Shown: positions 5,300 through 8,850 of the stretch, one piece after another
Position numbering within the stretch: the stretch's first letter is position 1
Layout: every line of letters begins with the position of its first letter
Assembly (NCBI GenBank): GCA_964558325.1
Contig: CAZLCX010000064.1
Location: 1 to 8,850, forward strand
Direction of reading: 5' to 3'
DNA length: 8,850 bases
From: Halonatronomonas sp964558325
Lineage (GTDB): Bacteria; Bacillota; Halanaerobiia; Halanaerobiales; Halarsenatibacteraceae
Made by a program: the position numbers and the translations under genes
Notes under the pieces: model-generated
The model's input: the letters and a program-made list of their open reading frames with translations, nothing else
What the model was told of the DNA's origin: nothing
Database searches by the model: none

Positions 5300-7198
5300 A
5301 TGTTTAAGAATTTAAATATTGGTAAAAAAATTGGTGGTAGTTATATTTTATTAATCATTGCTTTAATTGTATTGGCGGGAACAGCATATATAGGAACTAA
5401 CTCAATGAGAGAGGCATCAGATATTCTTACTACAAGTCATGAATTGACAAATGATGCGAATAGGATTAATACAAGAGTTAATGCTATGATCTTAGATAAC
5501 GATCCTGAAGTGGTAACTGAAATTGAAGAAATAATATTAGAGATAGAAGAAGAAGCAGAAAATATTAGTAGCTATGATGAACAGGAAGGAAAAGAGGTAT
5601 TAGAATTTACTGAAAATTATAGGCAGGAGATAATAAAATTACATGAACTTTTAAAAGAACAAAATAATAAGTTTAACTATTTAGTAACAGTAGAAGGAGA
5701 GGTTTCAGAATTATTAAATGAAAGTGATTTAACTTTTGAAGAAGATAATGAATTATTACTTAGTAATTTAAACAATAATATTTTAAAAATCAACTCTTAT
5801 TTAAGAGAATATTTACAAGAACAAGATAATAACAAAATTAATCAGATAGAAAATAAGATAAATGTTAGTCTTAAGGAACTGAGAAATAATATTGATGGGA
5901 TATCTATTTCAGTAGATAATGAAATTGAAGCAACAAATTTCTCCTCTGAACTTGAAGTATCAACAAATTCTAGCGATGAAGAAACATTTAATAATCTAAT
6001 TAATCAATATATTAATACTTATGATAATAATATAAATGATTTATTTGTTGTATCAGATCAAATTGAAGGAACTCATAACAGTATAGAAAGTACTAGAGTT
6101 GCTTTAATTGATGATCTTGAACTCTTAAATGGGAGTTTAAATAATGATTTTATTTCTGCACAAACAGCTTCAGTAAATACGATGGTTACTGTGGCAATAT
6201 TAGGTTTGATTTTAAGCATCTTTTTCGGAATTAAGATCACAAAAAGTATAACCGGTCCAGTCTATAAACTTAAAGAACTTACTGAGGCAGCCAGCCAGGG
6301 TGATCTACGTAAAAGTGTAGATATAGATAGGGAAGATGAATTAGGTTTACTAATTGGATCTGTTAATCAAATGACTGAAAATATTAAACAAATAATTATA
6401 AATATCTCAGATCATGCAATAGAAGTATCAGCAAATAGTGAAGAGTTATCCGCTTCTTCAGAGGAAACTTCTGCTGCTGTTGCAGAGCTTGCAGCTTCAA
6501 CAGATCAGTTATCATCAATAGCTGATACAGTTGATGAGTCTATTAATAATGTTGAAAATGAAGTTCAATCAGTAGAAAAGATTGCTAAAACCAGTGAAGC
6601 TCAGATGCAAAATACTAAAGAGGAAATGGATAATATTGTTGAAGGCTCTCAAAAAACAATTAAGCAGATAAATATCTTAAATAATTCAGTAGAAGAAATT
6701 GAACAGGTAATAACTTTAATTTCAGATATTGCCAGTCAAACAAATATGCTGGCTTTAAATGCAGCCATTGAGGCTGCAAGAGCAGGAAGTGCTGGCAGAG
6801 GCTTTACAGTAGTTGCTGATGAAATTAGGCAGTTAGCTGAAAAGACACAAAAATCAACTAGCCAGATTTCACAGATAATAGAAAAGCTAAATGATCATTC
6901 TGAAGAAACTGCAAAAATAGTTAAAGATAATAATAAAAAAGTTGAAAAAGGTAAAGAGTCATTAGCCGAACTTGAAGATAAGTTTAGTTTGATAGTAAAA
7001 AATATTTATGAGATTACTGGTAATATAGAGAAAATCACCGGGCAAGTAGAGCACGTCAGTGAAAGTAGTAACGATATTTCAAGGGTTACTGAAGAGCAAG
7101 AACAGGCGTTAAATGAAATTACTAATACATCAATTAGACTTGCTGATATGTCAGAGCAATTAGAGGGGATAGTTAAAAACTTTAATTTCGAAAACTAG
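5300..7198 (+). CDS. Methyl-accepting chemotaxis protein (transmembrane chemoreceptor)
   Basis: The 632-residue receptor has a first membrane helix (about residues 14-34), a roughly 255-residue outer region, a second membrane helix (about 292-313), a HAMP linker (about 312-366) and a long coiled-coil signalling domain. The kinase-contact hairpin is well conserved ('IASQTNMLALNAAIEAARAG', 477-496, then 'GRGFTVVADEIRQLAE'). Glu/Gln pairs in 'SEELSASSEET' and in the C-terminal arm are likely methylation sites. The outer region is almost all predicted helix, very acidic and rich in Asn. Its length is nearer a long helical-bundle sensor than the roughly 180-residue four-helix type; its ligand is unknown. 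High surface acidity suits a halophile. It would work with CheA and CheW, encoded elsewhere, and has no C-terminal NWETF-like CheR tether. A GGAGGA site precedes the ATG by 9 bases, and the gene follows the HD-GYP gene in the same operon. Confidence 0.95.
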   Translation: MFKNLNIGKKIGGSYILLIIALIVLAGTAYIGTNSMREASDILTTSHELTNDANRINTRVNAMILDNDPEVVTEIEEIILEIEEEAENISSYDEQEGKEVLEFTENYRQEIIKLHELLKEQNNKFNYLVTVEGEVSELLNESDLTFEEDNELLLSNLNNNILKINSYLREYLQEQDNNKINQIENKINVSLKELRNNIDGISISVDNEIEATNFSSELEVSTNSSDEETFNNLINQYINTYDNNINDLFVVSDQIEGTHNSIESTRVALIDDLELLNGSLNNDFISAQTASVNTMVTVAILGLILSIFFGIKITKSITGPVYKLKELTEAASQGDLRKSVDIDREDELGLLIGSVNQMTENIKQIIINISDHAIEVSANSEELSASSEETSAAVAELAASTDQLSSIADTVDESINNVENEVQSVEKIAKTSEAQMQNTKEEMDNIVEGSQKTIKQINILNNSVEEIEQVITLISDIASQTNMLALNAAIEAARAGSAGRGFTVVADEIRQLAEKTQKSTSQISQIIEKLNDHSEETAKIVKDNNKKVEKGKESLAELEDKFSLIVKNIYEITGNIEKITGQVEHVSESSNDISRVTEEQEQALNEITNTSIRLADMSEQLEGIVKNFNFEN

Positions 7199-7253
7199 CA
7201 TATAAGATTAATTAAGTAGATATATATAATAATATATAAGATGAAATGTTATG

Positions 7254-7320
7254 ATCCCCTTCTGGTAGGTAGACCAAATAATAAAGAGCTACTCTACCAG
7301 AAAGGGGATTTTTTATTTTT
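7254..7320 (+). terminator. Strong hairpin terminator ending the HD-GYP/MCP operon
   Basis: ATCCCCTT-CTGGTAG (7254-7268) pairs with CTACCAG-A-AAGGGGAT (7294-7309), with a single bulged A at 7301. A further GTAG/CTAC pairing extends the stem after a small internal bulge. The stem is followed by TTTTTTATTTTT. It starts 55 bases after the chemoreceptor stop. The T-run is on the + side only, so it acts on rightward transcripts. Confidence 0.85.
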
Positions 7321-7704
7321 TAATAATGATAATTTGACTTACTTGATATTATATTTAAGGTATATAATATATAAAACGGCCTTACAATAATTTAAATTAC
7401 AGGTTTTTAAAAAATCAATTTATAGTTATTTATATCTCAAAAATATTGATTATAATAATAATTTCAGCTAATTAGATTCAGATTGAATATTTTCTATACT
7501 CTATGTAAGTTTTATTTTACAAAGGGAGTTATCCTGGACCCTATTAATTTCTTAAATCTAAAAAGTATTATTTGAATATCATTAAACGTATTATCTTAAC
7601 TTCTTTTATTTTCATAAAATATATTATTGAAAATAATTGTAATTATATGCCGTTTATATTATAATAAAATGTATAATATGAAAATAAAAGTGAGGGTGAT
7701 TTAA
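7321..7704. other. Non-coding AT-rich region ahead of the Fic gene
   Basis: There is no frame of useful length on either strand. The only GC-richer island is GGGAGTTATCCTGGACCC (7524-7541), in which GGG and CCC could close a small hairpin. Nearby translations such as 'KGVILDPINFLNLKSII' (about 7521-7574) stop quickly and match nothing I know. The last 80 bases carry the promoter and ribosome site of the next gene. The rest could be an untranslated remnant of an earlier gene. Confidence 0.5.
7637..7665 (+). promoter_or_regulatory. Sigma-A promoter of the Fic gene
   Basis: TTGTAA (7637-7642) and a perfect TATAAT (7660-7665) are spaced by exactly 17 bases. They lie about 40 bases before the Fic start codon, leaving a short leader that contains the GAGGGTGAT ribosome site. 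Confidence 0.55.
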
Positions 7705-8793
7705 ATGAAGCCATTTAAACCATATGAATTACCAATAGATGAACAGATTAATCCTATGGAATTTTATAATGAACTAATTAATGCTAGTACTAATGTGGGT
7801 AAATATCAGGTTATGTTGAAAAAATCTAAGATTAATGAATCTTTTTTAATTACCCCTTTTAGTTTAAAGGAGGCTGTACAATCTAGCAAGATAGAAGGTA
7901 CACAAGTGACTTTAGATGAAGTTTTAGAATTCGATATTGATAAAAACAAAAAAAATAATGATGCTCAAGAAGTTTTAAATTATTATAATGCCTTAAATTA
8001 TGGAGAAAATGCTTTAGAAAAATATCCTATTTCAACTCGTTTATTCAAGAAATTACACAAAATTTTAATGAGCAGTGGAGTTAGAGGTCAAAATAGAGCT
8101 CCAGGAGAATATCGTTCTATTCAAAATTTCATAGGCCCAGAGGGTTGCACTCTAGAAACTGCTACTTTTGTTCCGCCTCAACCACAGTTAGTTGATCAAT
8201 ATATGTCTAATCTAGAGAAATATATTAATAATTCAAAAGATAGTTTACACCCATTAGTTAGGGTTGCAATAATACATGCTCAGTTTGAAACAATCCATCC
8301 GTTTTTAGATGGGAATGGAAGAATAGGACGAATATTAATTCCTTTATATTTATATGATGTAAACCTTATTGATTATCCTAATCTATTTATTAGTGAAGTT
8401 CTAGAGAAAGATAAACACAAATATTATAGAATGCTTAATGGAACAAGAGAAGAAGGCAATGGATGGAATGAGTGGATTAAATTCTTCTTAGAAAGTGTAA
8501 ACAAGCAAGTTATTAAAAATATTGATCTTATTGAAGAGATAGATAAATTATATGAAAGAGATCTAGAAAAAGCAATGAACTTGATAAACAGTACTAATGT
8601 AGTAGATCTAGTAAAAACAATGTATCAAAAACCAATTTTTAATGTAAAAATAATAAGTTCTCTAACAGGAATACCTGATACAACCTGTAGGAGATATCTT
8701 TCTACTTTGGAAGAAGAAAAAATAATATTCTCTGATAAGAAGATGCGAAACAGAAAATACTATTATTATAATTTGCTTGATTTGTTAAGATAA
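7705..8793 (+). CDS. Fic-domain protein, class II (probable AMP-transferase)
   Basis: The 362-residue product has a Fic_N region (about residues 1-95), the Fic core (about 100-265) and a C-terminal winged-helix-like segment (about 295-362). The active loop is a perfect HPFxDGNGRxGR (198-209, 'HPFLDGNGRIGR'), with the catalytic His198 and the phosphate-binding Asn/Arg. Enzymes with this loop usually transfer AMP from ATP to a Thr, Ser or Tyr hydroxyl of a target protein. The inhibitory motif SxxxEG is present at S60-G65 ('SSKIEG') before the core, which makes it class II: self-inhibited, with no separate antitoxin. Consistent with this, no small antitoxin-like gene precedes it. The C-terminal segment ('KIISSLTGIPDTTCRRYLSTLEEEKII') looks like a winged helix, as in SoFic-type proteins of similar length, and could bind DNA. 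The target is unknown. It is monocistronic, with its own promoter. CAA is its main Gln codon (9 of 13), unlike the first genes in the window. Confidence 0.93.
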   Translation: MKPFKPYELPIDEQINPMEFYNELINASTNVGKYQVMLKKSKINESFLITPFSLKEAVQSSKIEGTQVTLDEVLEFDIDKNKKNNDAQEVLNYYNALNYGENALEKYPISTRLFKKLHKILMSSGVRGQNRAPGEYRSIQNFIGPEGCTLETATFVPPQPQLVDQYMSNLEKYINNSKDSLHPLVRVAIIHAQFETIHPFLDGNGRIGRILIPLYLYDVNLIDYPNLFISEVLEKDKHKYYRMLNGTREEGNGWNEWIKFFLESVNKQVIKNIDLIEEIDKLYERDLEKAMNLINSTNVVDLVKTMYQKPIFNVKIISSLTGIPDTTCRRYLSTLEEEKIIFSDKKMRNRKYYYYNLLDLLR

Positions 8794-8850
8794 ATAACAA
8801 TGATATGTCATATAATATAGGATTGATATCATAATTTCTGTTAGTCATAA

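Noticed and set aside
7334..7368. TTGACT...TATAAT as a second promoter after the MCP terminator
   Set aside because: The spacer is 23 bases, far from 17, and no gene starts within 300 bases.
7698..7705. Antitoxin partner for the Fic protein
   Set aside because: No small frame precedes the gene, and the SxxxEG motif within the protein removes the need for one.
8800..8832. ATGATAT...ATATCAT inverted repeat and TATAAT after the Fic gene
   Set aside because: The arms are short and AT-only, there is no T-run for a terminator and no -35 at good spacing, and the window ends before any gene that it could serve.

Overview
The window is AT-rich bacterial DNA with strong Shine-Dalgarno sites and sigma-A-like promoters. 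Its proteins are rich in Glu, Asp, Asn, Ile and Lys, and the word GCCAG and the codon CAG are very frequent in the first genes. Together these suggest a low-GC anaerobic Firmicute, most likely a halophile of the Halanaerobiales type. That placement is inference from style; there is no rRNA or other marker gene here. All recognisable genes are on the + strand.

Layout: (1) 1-1927 holds two host-like genes, a short GLUG-repeat protein and a WYL-domain transcription regulator. All 25 of their glutamine codons are CAG. (2) 1928-3394 is a decayed accessory stretch. It contains a 20-codon remnant with in-frame stops, an intact zinc-ribbon/RDD membrane protein, a second membrane-protein remnant without a usable start, and the tail of an IS3-family transposase. 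(3) 3395-3985 is a minimal tyrosine recombinase made only of the catalytic domain, with its own promoter and a clean terminator. (4) 4108-7320 is a two-gene signalling operon: a degenerate-GGDEF/HD-GYP protein followed 16 bases later by a methyl-accepting chemotaxis receptor, closed by a strong hairpin terminator. (5) 7321-7704 is a non-coding AT-rich leader with a promoter for a stand-alone class II Fic protein (7705-8793).

How the genes work together: the clearest functional unit is the HD-GYP/chemoreceptor pair. It probably links cyclic-di-GMP breakdown with sensing and motility. The 2-4 kb stretch looks like a site of repeated insertion and decay, as shown by an IS remnant, broken small genes, a recombinase and a change in codon use. 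The Fic protein may act alone by AMPylating a target, and carries its own inhibitory helix. I see no CRISPR array, tRNA, rRNA or complete mobile element, and no multi-gene defence system that I can support. The best candidates for something not well described are the recombinase, in which both active-site histidines are replaced, and the HD-GYP protein with a degenerate GGDEF.
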